Assembly (NCBI RefSeq): GCF_036324505.1
Contig: NC_086352.1
Coordinates: 19,527,637-19,591,636, forward strand
Length of the DNA stretch: 64,000 nt
Reading direction: 5' to 3'
Origin: Eleginops maclovinus
Taxonomy: Eukaryota > Chordata > Actinopteri > Perciformes > Eleginopidae
How positions within the stretch are numbered: position 1 is the stretch's first letter; every line of letters starts with the position of its first letter. This document shows positions 12,332 through 26,200 of the stretch, one piece after another. The position numbers and the translations under genes were made by a program. Below the pieces are notes generated by a model. It worked only from the letters and a program-made list of their open reading frames with translations. It ran no database searches and was not told the DNA's origin.

Positions 12332-14040
12332 ATGCTTTATCACTGGTCTATAAAAATGCACACACATACACACTGAGCCTGTGCCGTCGCGTACACAGAA
12401 CCCAAAATGATAAAGGTTCATGGCTCTGATATTCTGATTTGGATATTCCCCCCCCCATGGTAATATTACATAGATATTTAACATACCTGTATTCTTACCT
12501 CATTTGTATAAACATGACCTTGACAGTTAGCAACAATCTAATTACTCTTGGCAGTGCCATTGAGTACCATATGTTTTCATTTCTTTCTGTAGGGAACATA
12601 TCTGATATTAGTACATGCAATCTTGTTGGTGCTGACCCCCGTTTACTCCATTTAGTCACGCCAACTTTTATTTTTCTCTTATTTGTCTGTGTAACATTTT
12701 ATATAACCAAACTTTTTTAGATGTGTTTTTTCCCAGGGGTCTTTTGGGGTCTGAAGAATATATTTTGAGAACATACCTTGATTCTTCTTTGCACATGCTC
12801 TGTTGCTGTGATCTTTGCCACTGTGTCACACAGTCCTGTCTCAGGCAAGTCAAACCAGCCCGACCTGCCGCTCCAGTTTCATGGGGAGGTGCCAATCACA
12901 ATAACAAAAGCTAGAGGTTGTTTCCGAGGCGAGGCTGAAAATACCCGACAATGATGTTTGCATGAAGGTATGGGGTCAGATGGAAATCCCCTATTTCAGC
13001 CTTGTGCAGTCAAAAGTTTAAGCTATCTAGAAAGGACGTTTTGAAACACTCCCCTTCAAGGTTTATTTGATCAGATTATCAGAAAAAGTACCTCTGAGTC
13101 TTCCAGTTTAAAATGTGACGCAGTTTTAAATGTGACACATTTAAAACAGGTTACAGGTGTGGTGGGGCACAGATGTAAAGTTATAAAAAAAGAAATCTAC
13201 ACGAACGATTGAACTGTACAGCAAAAATAGTTTAATTTTCCAGAGTTGTATAAAATTTGACATATTTGTAAATCTCCAAATATTTATTTCTTGCTCCTTT
13301 GAATGCCTGTCCTACCAAATATCCACCCCTTTTTATTGTTTAAGTAGTTAAATGACAAATTTAGACAGAAAACAGCAGCTGTGCCCAATGTCATTGCTTC
13401 GCTGTATATATTGACCCCAGACGTTTGTGTTGCCCTATGTTTTTGTTTGTGCATGTATCTCGTACTGTATGCGCTCCACTGCATTTGCCTTAGTTACCAT
13501 TTTTCATCAGAGGCCTTGCCAGTCTGTCATAGGATTATGCATTTGTCATCCATCAAGACTGGATACATCTTTCCTGTTGTGATCAGATCACACCTCGATT
13601 TATTTGCTCTGCCCATGAACAATTCCCTCACAATATTCAGATTTTAGGAAAAACGGCTGTCCATTTTCTTATGGAGAAATATGCATTGCAGGCTTTTGTT
13701 GTACAGCGTGGACACGTCACTGCAGCCTAACCACACCTAGCTCTGCTTGCATGGAAAATTAATGGTGGCCTCTAATAAATGATTCAGTGATCTCTGGCAG
13801 TGAAGAACAGCTTTATAAATTAAAGCTATCCAGCTGGGTGATGGACACAGTTCATTGATAGGTTCAACATGTGTGGCAGGGTAGACATATTAACACTAAC
13901 AACTGTGATCTTCTCACTGTCTTTTCTATGTCTGACTGTTCTCTCATGCTAAACACTGACACATAATGGTGTCTGATTGCAGAAATGATTTTTCCACTGT
14001 ATACTGAAGTAACAATTGAATAAAGATTATTTAGAACTGG
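12332..14040 (+). other. ist1: ist1 3' UTR
   Basis: No new coding exon is seen after the ist1 stop. A consensus AATAAA occurs at 14019-14024, followed by a T-rich/GT-rich stretch. A 3' UTR of about 1.7 kb would match the long 3' UTR known for mammalian IST1. The exact end is inferred. Confidence 0.6.
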
Positions 14041-16440
14041 AAGCTGGTGGAACTTCTTTTTTACTTTTGACTCTTTTTGTTGTTTACAATAACTTCCTGT
14101 TTGTTACTGCGATGTGAAGTAGCTACCAGCAGGGGTCCTCAGTGTCGAGAGAAAATAGGTACTACTAAATATATAACTACTAAAGTAATACGGACATACA
14201 ACAAACATTTACTTAATGTAAAACATAATGTGGCTTATGAGTTTTGTATTTCTTAATCAGATAATCAGTTTACCTTCTTTATGCATCCTAATAGTCCTGT
14301 CTGATCAATCCTGCATCACATTTAGACATGTTTACCTGCTGAATATATGAAAATACACTCAGCTGAAATATATCTGTAAGGGGACACACGTTAGGGGAGC
14401 TTGGCAGATGGGAAAAAGTGCCACCCATTAGCTTTCCTGCCACTCTATAAATATTTTGATAATCACAAATAGCTCTTAAGGTCAGACTTACTGTATCTTT
14501 GTTTCTGAATATATTTTTTAGAGCTTGTGTAATACAAAATGTAGCAGACAAGGCTTTATTAAGACATGATTATGTCTTTTATTCACTACTAAGGGTTTGG
14601 TAGTCCATCTTAGACTTTTGGTTTACATTCTCAGGTGTGTTTGTAGAAGAGTGAAGTGGAGTCGGTGTGAATGAGCTGGACGTTTGTTAACCTAGAAAGG
14701 TCAACCACTTTTCAGACTGTGCTTTGTTGAATAAACAAATCAAGTTAGTTTACATGCCATGCATTTGAAAGGCTCTCTTATCCTTCAAATGCATTCAACC
14801 TACCAGAAACCAGAGCTAGATGTTATTAAAGGTGTTTAATATCAATCATTTGGGTTGACTCCCTAACATTATTTTTAGCATGTGTTACATCACAATGCCA
14901 CCTATCTGATTTGTGGCCCAGTGACAGACTGAGGTTTATGTTTAACCCAGACAGCGAAAAAGGGACTCATGCAACTTTCCATATATACTTTTGTGTTACT
15001 CCAGGCTCCTGAAACACATAATAAACTGACAAACGTATCATTGCTATCTCACAATACACAGCAGCATTGATGACGTAATCTCTTCCTTTTTCTCGGTGAT
15101 GGATTGCATCAGCCAATTATTGTGGCAAGAATGCGGTTGGGCTATTCTGCAGAAACTTGGAAAGAAAAAAGATGGCTCCTGACACAACAGGAGCTGGGAG
15201 CTGATGGCGAATAATATAAAGCAAATCATTTTTTATCTGCCAAGGTTATTCCACTGAAAGGATGCATTTTGCGAAAGGGATAATCACAGGCTGGTTTTGT
15301 TGTTGAATTATCTCATCACTATTGAAATGATCATTATATAGTTGTAATATTTGCTCTGTGTTCTTTAAGACTTCACAGGCTTCCTGTCCAGTTCAGGGGA
15401 TCAGAATCAGAAACTGAGGATGGAAGCCCTCAGATGATTGATTAGACTATTTGTGATGGTTTTTGAATAGTTATTGTGAATTATCAGACGGCCATCTTTT
15501 GTTTTATTTTGGTGTTTAACATTCAGCATGCTCTACAAGGACACAGATGAGAGTGATAGTAAGGAAAATATTAACTTTCACAACTTGTCAAATGCATTAT
15601 TTTGGATGTGATAAAATTGCAAGATGTCCATTCAGCAACCAAACGGCACTGTGTGTCAACAGAATGCCTAACGGATGCTGAAGCGCAGTTCATCCAAAGT
15701 CTATCAGGAAGGCAAAAACAAATCTTAATCGAAAGTGTTGTTGTGAGTCCGATTATAGTCCCTGATTATTAAATAAATAAAGAGATATAAAGATGATATA
15801 CATCAGTTTATTCAGTTTCACACATGTAATACCTACACAGTCACATTAATAAATGTCATGTAAATAGATGTAGTTAGATCTGCTACAAAATCATTCGTTT
15901 GGAGGACAGACTGAATCACATAGAAAGTCGGCGTATGAGGAGAGCTGCTGACATGCACCTTCAGAACATATTACAGTGAAACGAAGGTGGAAAGAAAAAA
16001 GTAATCAATTAATAATCTGTTTCCATATGTCCCACATATTACATAAAGGCACCTTTTCACTCTAATAAAAACCCATCTTAATGCGCGGTCTCACGCGACA
16101 CGGCAATGACTAGTCAAGTTAACAGCATTTAGGAGTTGCTTAATTCTAAATATGTCTATATGTCCATATTTTCAAAGTAACTTAAAGTGAATGATGTATG
16201 CTAACAATAAATATTGGAAGGATTGTTATTATTTCATGCATTAAACGAAAAGGATTCCTTTTTTCCCCCCATGGTAAGCCTATGAAGTATCGTTTACAGA
16301 AATAATTTACTAATCAACAGCTCTACTAAACCCCAAATTTACTCAGGTGAACTTGGGTAAGATAACATTTGGTATAGAATATCTCTACATACATTCAATA
16401 ACTCTAGCGTGGATTTCTATTATAATATTGATGAGTATGT
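14041..16440. other. Intergenic region between ist1 and the pkd1l3-like gene
   Basis: No exon recognised on either strand. I looked specifically for minus-strand exons that could code for a polycystin channel domain downstream of the pkd1l3-like stop and saw none; open frames are short and not membrane-like. Confidence 0.5.
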
Positions 16441-16445
16441 TTTCT

Positions 16446-16451
16446 TTATTG
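16446..16451 (-). terminator. Candidate polyadenylation signal of the pkd1l3-like gene
   Basis: Minus-strand AATAAA (plus TTTATT) lies about 300 bases after the proposed stop at 16749-16751. It is the closest good signal noticed; the actual site was not established. Confidence 0.35.
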
Positions 16452-16748
16452 CTTGGTTGAAGACAGTTTTTCAATAACCTAAAGAGCTCATGATGTCTAG
16501 ATTTTAAAAATAAACACTATAAAATGCAAGAACAACAGTTATTTATTTACCCATTTACCCTGACTCACTCTTTCAGAAAACTTCCTCATGCACTGGGAAC
16601 TCTGTACACGTAGAAAACACCAAGATTAATATTTTATCTAGAAAGTATAAACTTCCAAAAAGTGCAAGAGTGTTTAAGAAGTCAGGGTGTCGTGGATCAC
16701 AGCTGTGCCCATAGAAGAAAACAGCTTCTCTCGCTTTATGCAGCCTCC

Positions 16749-19700
16749 TCACAGGGTGGGTCTGCCAGAGTAGCGACCACACTTGATTTGTTGCTCTGGA
16801 AAATGGAGAGGACAGTAGTAAGACTCTGCACTTTACTGCTCTTTATCTGAAGGAAGGATGCACTGTTACACTGAAGAGAGAGAAGTAAGTTGGGAGGAGC
16901 AGAAAACTAAAAGGGTCACAACTTTATATTTTATAAAGCAAATATTATTTTACAGTTTCATATGCGTCATTACATAAGGGCTCTCTGCAGGCATCTCAAA
17001 TCAATTTAAACAATGAAGGATGATACCTGTGTCTGCTTTATAAATGATCAACAAGTAGTTTGGACTAAATCATTTATGTGAAAATTATATTTAGAGGCTT
17101 TTCAAATGCTGCATCCAATTTATACATTGTCAGTTGATAATCCTTCAAAATATTGATTAAACCAGCCTTTAGGATAATGAAAAACAACAGCGATGAAAAG
17201 CTACTATACTGGTTACATTTCAGGACTAACCATTGCAGGCATAAGATGAGCACAGACAATATTAAAGACAAAGAAAAGAGCTGGAGTAAACAATATATGA
17301 ATCATTGTATCTGCAATTTAATCCAGCATTAAGTGCACAATATTTTACATATTAACAGCAAGACATATGTACACTGAACCTGTTCTGGTAACAGATGGTC
17401 TGCATAATGTTCATCTTACCTAACTTCAACTGCTCAATTTCCTCAGATTCCTCCACAGCTACAGGTTTCAGCAGCAGGGCAAAAAAGACAGCAATTCCTA
17501 TCACCTGTAAACAAAGACAAGCCACAAGGAAGCTGAATATCTTAAATAAAGTCATATTAGTGTGATGCTGGAACAAATACAGTTTCCTGTTTTTACCCAC
17601 CTTGAGAGGCTGCAGTATAAAGATGCTCTGGAAGAGGGAGAGACCCAGAGACATGACCCACTTGATGGACTTATCTTTGCCATATTCCAAGCCGTAGAGC
17701 AGGGTGAAGAAAGTGGATATTCCACTGATGGACAGCAACAGGAACCAGCCAAGGAACACACACCACCAGGGCAGCCAAAATGTCGGTGTCTTCTTCCTCT
17801 TCTTTACTGGAGGTGGGCTGAGCCAACCAGGAAGAAGAAATGAGATGAAAACACAGAAGATACTCCAGTTAAACAAAATCAGTCATATTTTTAATTTTTG
17901 TTTAGATTTCTTTTGTGTCGACAGGATTGCTGACCAGTAGGCCAAGTGGCTGCTGAAGACCATCTCGGCTTTGCGAACCAGCACGTTGGTGATGTTGAGG
18001 GTCTGCTGGTATTCCTGTGGACTCGGGAAGTTCCTTTCATCCAGTTTCTCCAGACACATCAGCAGGTGACAGAGACCAGCCAAGAGGAACTTGCTGCAGT
18101 AAACCCAGTGAGGGGCACTCTCACTCTCACCTTTGACAGGATTACATAAACACCAGCGTGTGTAGTTATGCATATCTGTGAACTGTATGTCAAGAATCAC
18201 GTCGGGGTTATGACTTAATGGGCTTAGGACTGAGATAAGATAGGCTGGGAGAGTTGTTCAGAATCTCACTCTGTAGCTTTGGTCTTTTAGTTGGATATAT
18301 ATGGCCTTAAAGGGGTTCTGTTATGCTAACTTTGATGTTCATATTTGTATATTCTGCCTTTATTGTGATTTGTTTACATGCTTTAATGTAATCAGGCTAG
18401 CACAAGGGAGTCAATGCAATTTTTTTTAAATACCTTGCATAAGCTGGATGAAATCATGAACCATGTCCAGGGCGTAGCGGAGGTCAGAGGTGGACTCCAG
18501 CCTGTGCACCTCTGACATCATGTTCCTCGGACTAATGCTTATCATGGAAATAACTTCCTCTGTTTCCTAGGGATATTCAAGGGATGCACAACACATAGCA
18601 AATGCCAAATTTTTCACTGTCTGATCAAAGATATGGAAATTAAGACTATATACTTGGCTGTCAAAGGTCAGTGGAAAAAATGGATGAAAACACTTAACAT
18701 TTCTTAAGGAGAAAAAATGAAAATTGGCCCTCGAAAATGGGCTTACAAGGTCAGCGATGAGGTGTTGCAATAACAAGCCCCATAAGAAAGATGCTGAAAA
18801 CACTCACACCCAAAGGCATTTGATAATAGATAACACACCTTCAGAATAGATGGTAAGTTAATAGGGGGGGGTCTGAAGTTCTCCTCAGAGTCTCCTTTTT
18901 GAGATTTTGAAATGACGCGGGGCTTGATGCTTCGAAAGATGGTGATGATGAGGATGTTGATTGGAAACATGAGCAGACCACTCTGCACCCCCACCATGAG
19001 CTCCTGCCATGTGATTTGCATGGAACCTGTGGTGACAGTGAGCAAGGAGCAACTTAAGAGGTCAGAATCATCAAATCGGCGCATTCGGTTTATGTCTCTC
19101 TCCTAAAGTCTGTACGCTACCTCCCCAACACCAAACAGCACATAGATATTGTTAGCAACTAGCTGGTGAATATTGAGGAGCCTTTTGCTCAAGGGTCAGA
19201 TATTTCCTTCAAAGTCGATGAAGATTTTTTTTTTTTCACTTGACCAAAATCAATTTAGATATTACTCTCATTATTGAAAAAAAACGGTATAAAAACTTGG
19301 ATAATTAATGAAATCTATTAAAATGCTTGTATTTGACTGTTTACAGTGTTTACAATTTAAGAGAGTTTTACGGTTTTAATTTTCGTTTCAACAGAAGCGG
19401 CTGTGAAGGTCATCAGGAAGTTTTCTATTTCCCTCCTACATCAGGACGGAGACGAGCATTTCTATTCGACCAGTGGATTCAACAAGAGAAAGAAGTAACA
19501 ACTTAAAAATGTAGATCTGCAGATGTAGAAGTGCCAGTAAGTGCAATTTAGACAATAAATCTATCTACTGCTGTGATATTGAGGCACTGTTTTCTGAGAA
19601 AGTTTGTATCATAATTTCTCTTCTGGCCTTGTGGTTATGTATGAGTTGTTGTATGCAAAGGAAATGATCTTTTGTAGACTTTTTCTGATTAGTAATGTTG

Positions 19701-22700
19701 GATTGTTAAAATCAAAGGAATTGAGTGTTGACTTGACTGAATGAATACTTTTGCAATTTTTTCATCTTTGGGCATGGAGGAACGTTAGTATTTTCAACAA
19801 AAGGCTGAAGAGTCCCAGAAAGTAATTTCTGTTTAATCAAAGTCAAGTTGGATAGCTTTTTGTTTCTGTCAAGTTGATTCTAAAGTCATCAAATGTGTGA
19901 CCGGGGTCCACACTTTAATTAATAAGCTATAATAGTCAAGTCTTAGCAATTCACCAAATTCGAAGACAATGGGCGAATCCTCTTTTATAGGGATGTTCCA
20001 GAAGGCGATGTTGATGGCCATGGTGCAGAGGAGCAGGCTCATACAGCAGGAAACCCTCTGGGCACGTGTGAACGGACTACGTGATGGAGGGTCCACGACG
20101 GACACCCAGATGTGTTCATCCCTGAAGCCTGTTGAGGTTCTAGTCTGGAAAATATTCCTGGAAAAGAAACACAGAAACCCATAATGACACTTCCTCAAGT
20201 GTTGAATAGTTTTTATTTTAGCAGTAGAAAGTGAACTGACCTGAAGCTGGTAACTTCGTTGTTCTTCGCAGCATTGAAGGTTTTCTTGGTCATGTTGTCC
20301 CCATGGTCATCACTCAGCCAGCAGTGACAAAAGAAGTGAAACACCTGCCGTGTTTGGAGGTCCTGTACGGTTACCTTGTTTATGTACCTTTTTATAAAAT
20401 GAAAAACATTATATATTTATCCTATGGTTTAATTTATGTGGGAAATGTAAATGTTAAATAATAATTAAGTTCCACTTTGCAAAACAGCAGCATCTGATGG
20501 CCGCAAAAAGAGTGATTTTTATATGGTATTGGGCAGTTTGTGTATTTTATTTTGAGGTTTCCATTAACCTCTTACTGTATGCAGTGTATAGTTTCAAAAG
20601 CAAGTTGTGTTATGGCCCTCATCATTTCTATTATAGTATTACTATTGCTTATCTACATTACTTCATGTAGATTCAAGGGGTTACTGTTAAAAGCCAGAAA
20701 AGTTTCCAGCAGAGAGGCAATAAACACTTCCTGGACACAGATATAGAAAAAAACCTGTTAACGACTTTCCAATGACACCTACCAATTAACCACATGTTCT
20801 AGGGAAGAGCTGAATCGATACAATCATAAAAAACAAACAGCTATGACAATATAATGATAAGGTATAACCTAAAATCAAATCAAATAAAGTAAACATCATT
20901 TATACTTGTTTGAGCATTGACAAATGCCCTTCAGGTGCGAATACTTTTTTTGTTGTACCATGCACTGATCTTGAGTAAAACTAAGTGTTTTAAATGCTTA
21001 TGTTGTACCATGATGGACGACCCCCAGAGTTGTCGTGCTGCAGTCTGAGGTTTCGCACTTCGCCCAGAGGGAAGGGTGTTGCCAGCATGAACATATCGAC
21101 AGCTCCTCTCTCAAACACAGGCTTGTCAGGGTCTGTGAGGACGTGTGTGTCACTCTCGCCATCTGAGCCAGTCAGCTTCACTGTCACCTACAGGACAACA
21201 CAACAAACGCATTAATCATAGGTTCTCACATCAGTCATCTGAACCAATATTGTGTAAAAGACCACACAAAAGTGTTACCATTTAACCCAATTACTACAGT
21301 GTTGAACACTCCACATAACTCCCAACCGTTTGGTAAAGCAAACCATAGATAAGTAACTAAAATGATCAGTACATTTTTCTAGGCTTAATCATTCCAGTAC
21401 CTTATAAAAGACACAAAATAAGTTTACAGAAATACATCACGGTAAACGTATAATAATGCGGTAGAAGTATGCATTGATTATTAAAAAATGGTTATCCTTG
21501 TAATCTTATTTTGATTATTATATGAGCTATTCAACTTTCAGCAGCTATATATATATACTGTATATATATATATGTGTATATATATACAGTGGGGCAAAAA
21601 AGTATTTAGTCAGCCACCAATTGTGCAAGTTCTCCCATTTAAAAAGATGAGAAAGGCCTGTAATTTTTATCATAGGTACACCTCAACTATGAGAGACAGA
21701 ATGAGAAAAAAAATCCAGAAAATCACATTGTAGGATTTTTAAAGAATTTATTTTCAAATGATTGTGGAAAATAAGTATTTGGTCAATAACAAAAGTTCAT
21801 CTCAATACTTTGTTATTTACCCTTTGTTGGCAATGACAGAGGTCAAACGTTTTCTGTAAGTCTTCACAAGGTTTTCACACACTGTTGCTGGTATTTTGGC
21901 CCATTCCTCCATGCAGATCTCCTCTAAAGCAGTGATGTTTTGGGGCTGTCGCTGGGCAACACGGACTTTCAACTCCCTCCAAAGATTTTCTATGGGGTTG
22001 AGATCTGGAGACTGGCTAGGCCACTCCAGGACCTTGAAATGCTTCTTGAGAAGCCACTCCTTCGTTGCCCTGGCGGTGTGTTTGGGATCATTGTCATGCT
22101 GAAAGACCCAGCCACGCTTCATCTTCAGTGCCCTTGCTGATGGAAGGAGGTTTTCACTCAAAATCTCACGATACATGGCCCCATTCATTCTTTCCTTTAC
22201 ACGGATCAGTCGTCCTGGTCCCTTTGCAGAAAAACAGCCCCAAAGCATGATGTTTCCACCCCCATGCTTCACAGTAGGTATGGTGTTCTTTGGATGCAAC
22301 TCTGCATTCTTTCTCCTCCAAACACGACGAGTTGAGTTTTTACCAAAAAGTTCTATTTTGGTTTCATCTGACCATATGACATTCTCCGAACCCTCTTCTG
22401 GATCATCCAAATGCCCTCTAGCAAACTTCAGACGGGCCTGGACATGTACTGGCTTAAGCAGGGGGACACGTCTTGAACTGCAGGATTTAAGTCCCTGGCG
22501 GCGTAGTGTGTTACTGATGGTAGCCTCTGTTACTTTGGTCCCAGCTCTCTGCAGGTCATTCACTAGGTCCCCCCGTGTGGTTCTGGGATTTTTGCTCACC
22601 GTTCTTGTGATCATTTTGACCCCACGGGGTGAGATCTTGTGTGGAGCCCCAGATCGAGGGAGATTAGCAGTGGTCTTGTATGTCTTCCATTTTCTAATAA

Positions 22701-23196
22701 TTGCTCCCACAGTTGATTTCTTCACACCAAGCTGCTTACCTATTGCAGATTCAGTTTTCCCAGCCTGGTGCAGGTCTACAATTTAGTCTCTAGTCACCTT
22801 TGACAGCTCTTTGGTCTTGGCTATAGTGGAGTTTGAAGTATGACTGTTTGAGGTTGTGGACAGGTGTCTTTTATACTGATAACGAGTTCAAAAAGGTGCC
22901 ATTAATACAGGTAACGAGTGGAGGACAGAGGAGCCTCTTAAAGAAGAAGTTACAGGTCTGTGAGAGCCAGAAATCTTGCTTGTTTGTAGGTGACCAAATA
23001 CTTATTTTACCGAGGAATTTATAATTAATTCATTAAAAATCCTACAATGTGATTTCCTGGATTTTTTTTTCTCATTCTGTCTCTCATAGTTGAAGTATAC
23101 CTATGATGAAAAATTACAGGCCTCTCTCATCTTTTTAAATGGGAGAACTTGCACAATTGGTGGCTGACTAAATACTTTTTTGCCCCACTGTATATA

Positions 23197-23241
<45 letters not shown>

Positions 23242-26200
23242 ACACCATGACACCATTCTGTCAATCAAAAGTGACTCTTACATTGGCAGTAGTCCCAGCA
23301 TTCTTACGATGGCCAGTTTGGACACCAATCAGATAATTGTACTGAGCACCGGGGTGGTTGTCTTCCAGCAGAGTCATCTTCCTCTGATATTTCAACAGAA
23401 AACATTGTGGTGAATAAATGTGAATGTTTTTGCAGGTGGAATTAATAACATTGCACTCTTTTAAACTAGTGGTGAAAGCACACTTATTCAAGTACTGTTC
23501 TTGAATAAAACATTTTTTACATTTTATGCCACTTTATACTTTTATTCCACTACATGTGGATGCCAATACTTTTCACTGCACTACATTTATTTTATTTGAT
23601 ACTTTATAGATTCGCGTATTAATACTAGAAGTAAATCAAATAATAAACTTGTATGATAATGCAGATGGAGAATGATTTTATTGTACTTAAAGGCATGTTT
23701 ATGAGGGCTGTTAGATGAAACTGACCTTAGAGCGTGACCTGCGGTCAGCATAGCAGGCCCACAGCAGAGTGACCAGGTAGAGACCGAAGAAGGCGCACAG
23801 CAGAGCCAGCACCACAAAGTTCTCAGACACAGTGGAAAACAGCTGTGCAGTGCGAGATAAGTCGATGTAGTTTGGCATCACAAAGAAGGAGCTCCCAAAG
23901 AGAGTCAGGTGGTTACACAGACACTGTGTTTGCTCAGGAGTGCTTTTGTCCCCTACCTGAGACGAAGAGAGCACATTACTGTGTGATATGCAACTACTGG
24001 TGCTATACGAGAACATTGCTCAACATGCATAGGAGAAAGCAATACAAACAAGTCCATCACTCTTTATAATGGTGGAAATGTACCTTGCAACCATCAGTGC
24101 TCCATGTCTCCTTCTTTATGTCCCAGTACACACACTTGGCCATAAAAGAGTTGATCCTTAGTTCCAGACCTTGTTCCCAGGAGGAATTAACAAGTTCTGA
24201 TTCAATATACCAGATTCCAAGAGAATTATTATACATCTCTGGGGTTATCATCCAGCGATAGCCTCCTGTTCCAAAAACCAACCAGTATAACGTCATGACA
24301 AGAACCAATTGGAAGAAATCAATCAAATACTTTTTGTGTAGTGTAAGCACATGCCGATCATGCAAACAATGGTAAAATGGAGTCTGTTGCTGTGTGGTAT
24401 TATACTCACCTGGACCAGATTAGTCCTATTGCTACAGAGTGCTACAGATCTAAAAACTCTATGTGCTTTTTTTAACAGAGACTAGGGCATGCAGCAGAGA
24501 CAGTTACCTGTTAGGCTCAAGTTGGTTGTGTTACTGAAGTATGTGTCGTTTGGAGGTAACCCTTCAGACAACCTCAGGACCAAGGACACATTGGCATTGG
24601 GCTCCACAGTTAAGCAGATAGTCACATCAGGGTCTGTGACGTTGATTTTGGTAAGTACTTTTGTGTTTTTTTCCAAAACAATTGTACTGTTTGTTGGCCT
24701 TGAAGCATTTGGATGCGATATAAAGATCTGAACAAACCATGAAAATTAAGTTAATTAGCAAATGAGTTTATTTAGTTTTCATATTGACAATAAAAACAAT
24801 ATCTAGGAGTAAAATACATTGTGTGTTCAGTCACTCTGTCCAACCTAACTAATTAAAACTAATTTTTTTCATGTTCATGTGATGTGACATGTTAATCTTT
24901 CTTCTGCCGTAATCAAGAATTGCCCTGACATGCCCTGTGGAGGTATCTTAACGTTTAATTGTGTGCTTGTGATGCACAACATCGTGCAAAAACGACCTTT
25001 GTTTGCCACATTAACCCCAAAACATTAGCACTGTGCTACAAATCATAAAACCCACTTTTCATGTTGGCTTTACCTCTATCATATCTGACAGGTTTGACAG
25101 CTTTATTTCCGACTTTTTATTACTAAGTAAAAGGCTGCAAACAGTTCCTGAGATTTGGACTGAATCAGATGGATGTGGATTCCTTAAGAATGTAGCCATC
25201 TAACAAAGAGAAGAGATCTGATGAAAAGGCTGTATATTACAATGAAAATAAAGACACACGTATGTATGATGATAACACACACAGACCTGAACGGTGATTC
25301 TGTCGTATTGTCCAAGTTGACCCTTAAGCGCTGAAAATGAGGGGAGTTTGATGAATATACCATCTTGCTCTGAACCCAACACAGCATTGCCTAGATCTTC
25401 AGGTGTGTGACTAAGAGTAGGGAAATAAAATGTTGAATATACAGTCAATTTGTTTATATTTGCAGCTATTTTGATACAGTAAAAAATAATGAAAAGTTGC
25501 ATATTGATTTGACATAATTAAGCGAGACTATATAAGAAGAGACCTACGTGCTTTGATAGATGGTGCCTTTTGGGTGCCTGAAGATAACTTGCTTTTGGTA
25601 TTTTAAACCCACCAGCTCCGATACTATGCGAAAGATCTCAAAGACGTCCTCAAACAAAGACTGGAGAGAAAAAATGCATCATCATCTGACTGTAAGAGCA
25701 AGAATACCGACTCAATGTCCATGGTTGCCTCATACAGTACTTACAGTAGGGTTTGGGTTGTCCTCGATGTCACATTTGTTGATTGAGAGAAAAAGGATGC
25801 CAGAGCTGCATTTGATTATTTTAATGATAGTGTCATTGTCTGGCAAAAAAGAGTCATCGAGCAGCTTTGTAGCGCCAAGCAACAAATACCGAATGAAATT
25901 GTCCTGTTATAGGAAAATTAGACAATCAATGAATGTGCCATGATAGCAGAAAAAGGATGAATCTTGCCACAAGAATAATGCAATATTTTCCACAGGCTTT
26001 CCAAAGTGAAGGTACACACCCTGTTGTCTTGTGTGGGCTCATCTACTGTTGTTTCCATTCGCCGTAGTTCTTCTTCTGCTGCCTGTCTCAGAAAAACAGC
26101 ACTTGTGAACTTTAAGGTACAATTACATAACTATTAGTATTCAAAGGTTTTCATGATTCAAAGGTAAAACAGTCTTTGTGAAATAATGACGCATCTCTTA

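Noticed and set aside
16573..16782. 69-codon minus-strand frame after the pkd1l3-like last exon as a possible channel continuation
   Set aside because: Not membrane-like and in a different frame from the spliced coding sequence; no polycystin motifs.
22175..22786. 203-codon plus-strand frame in the Tc1 element
   Set aside because: Antisense of the transposase; no known domain.
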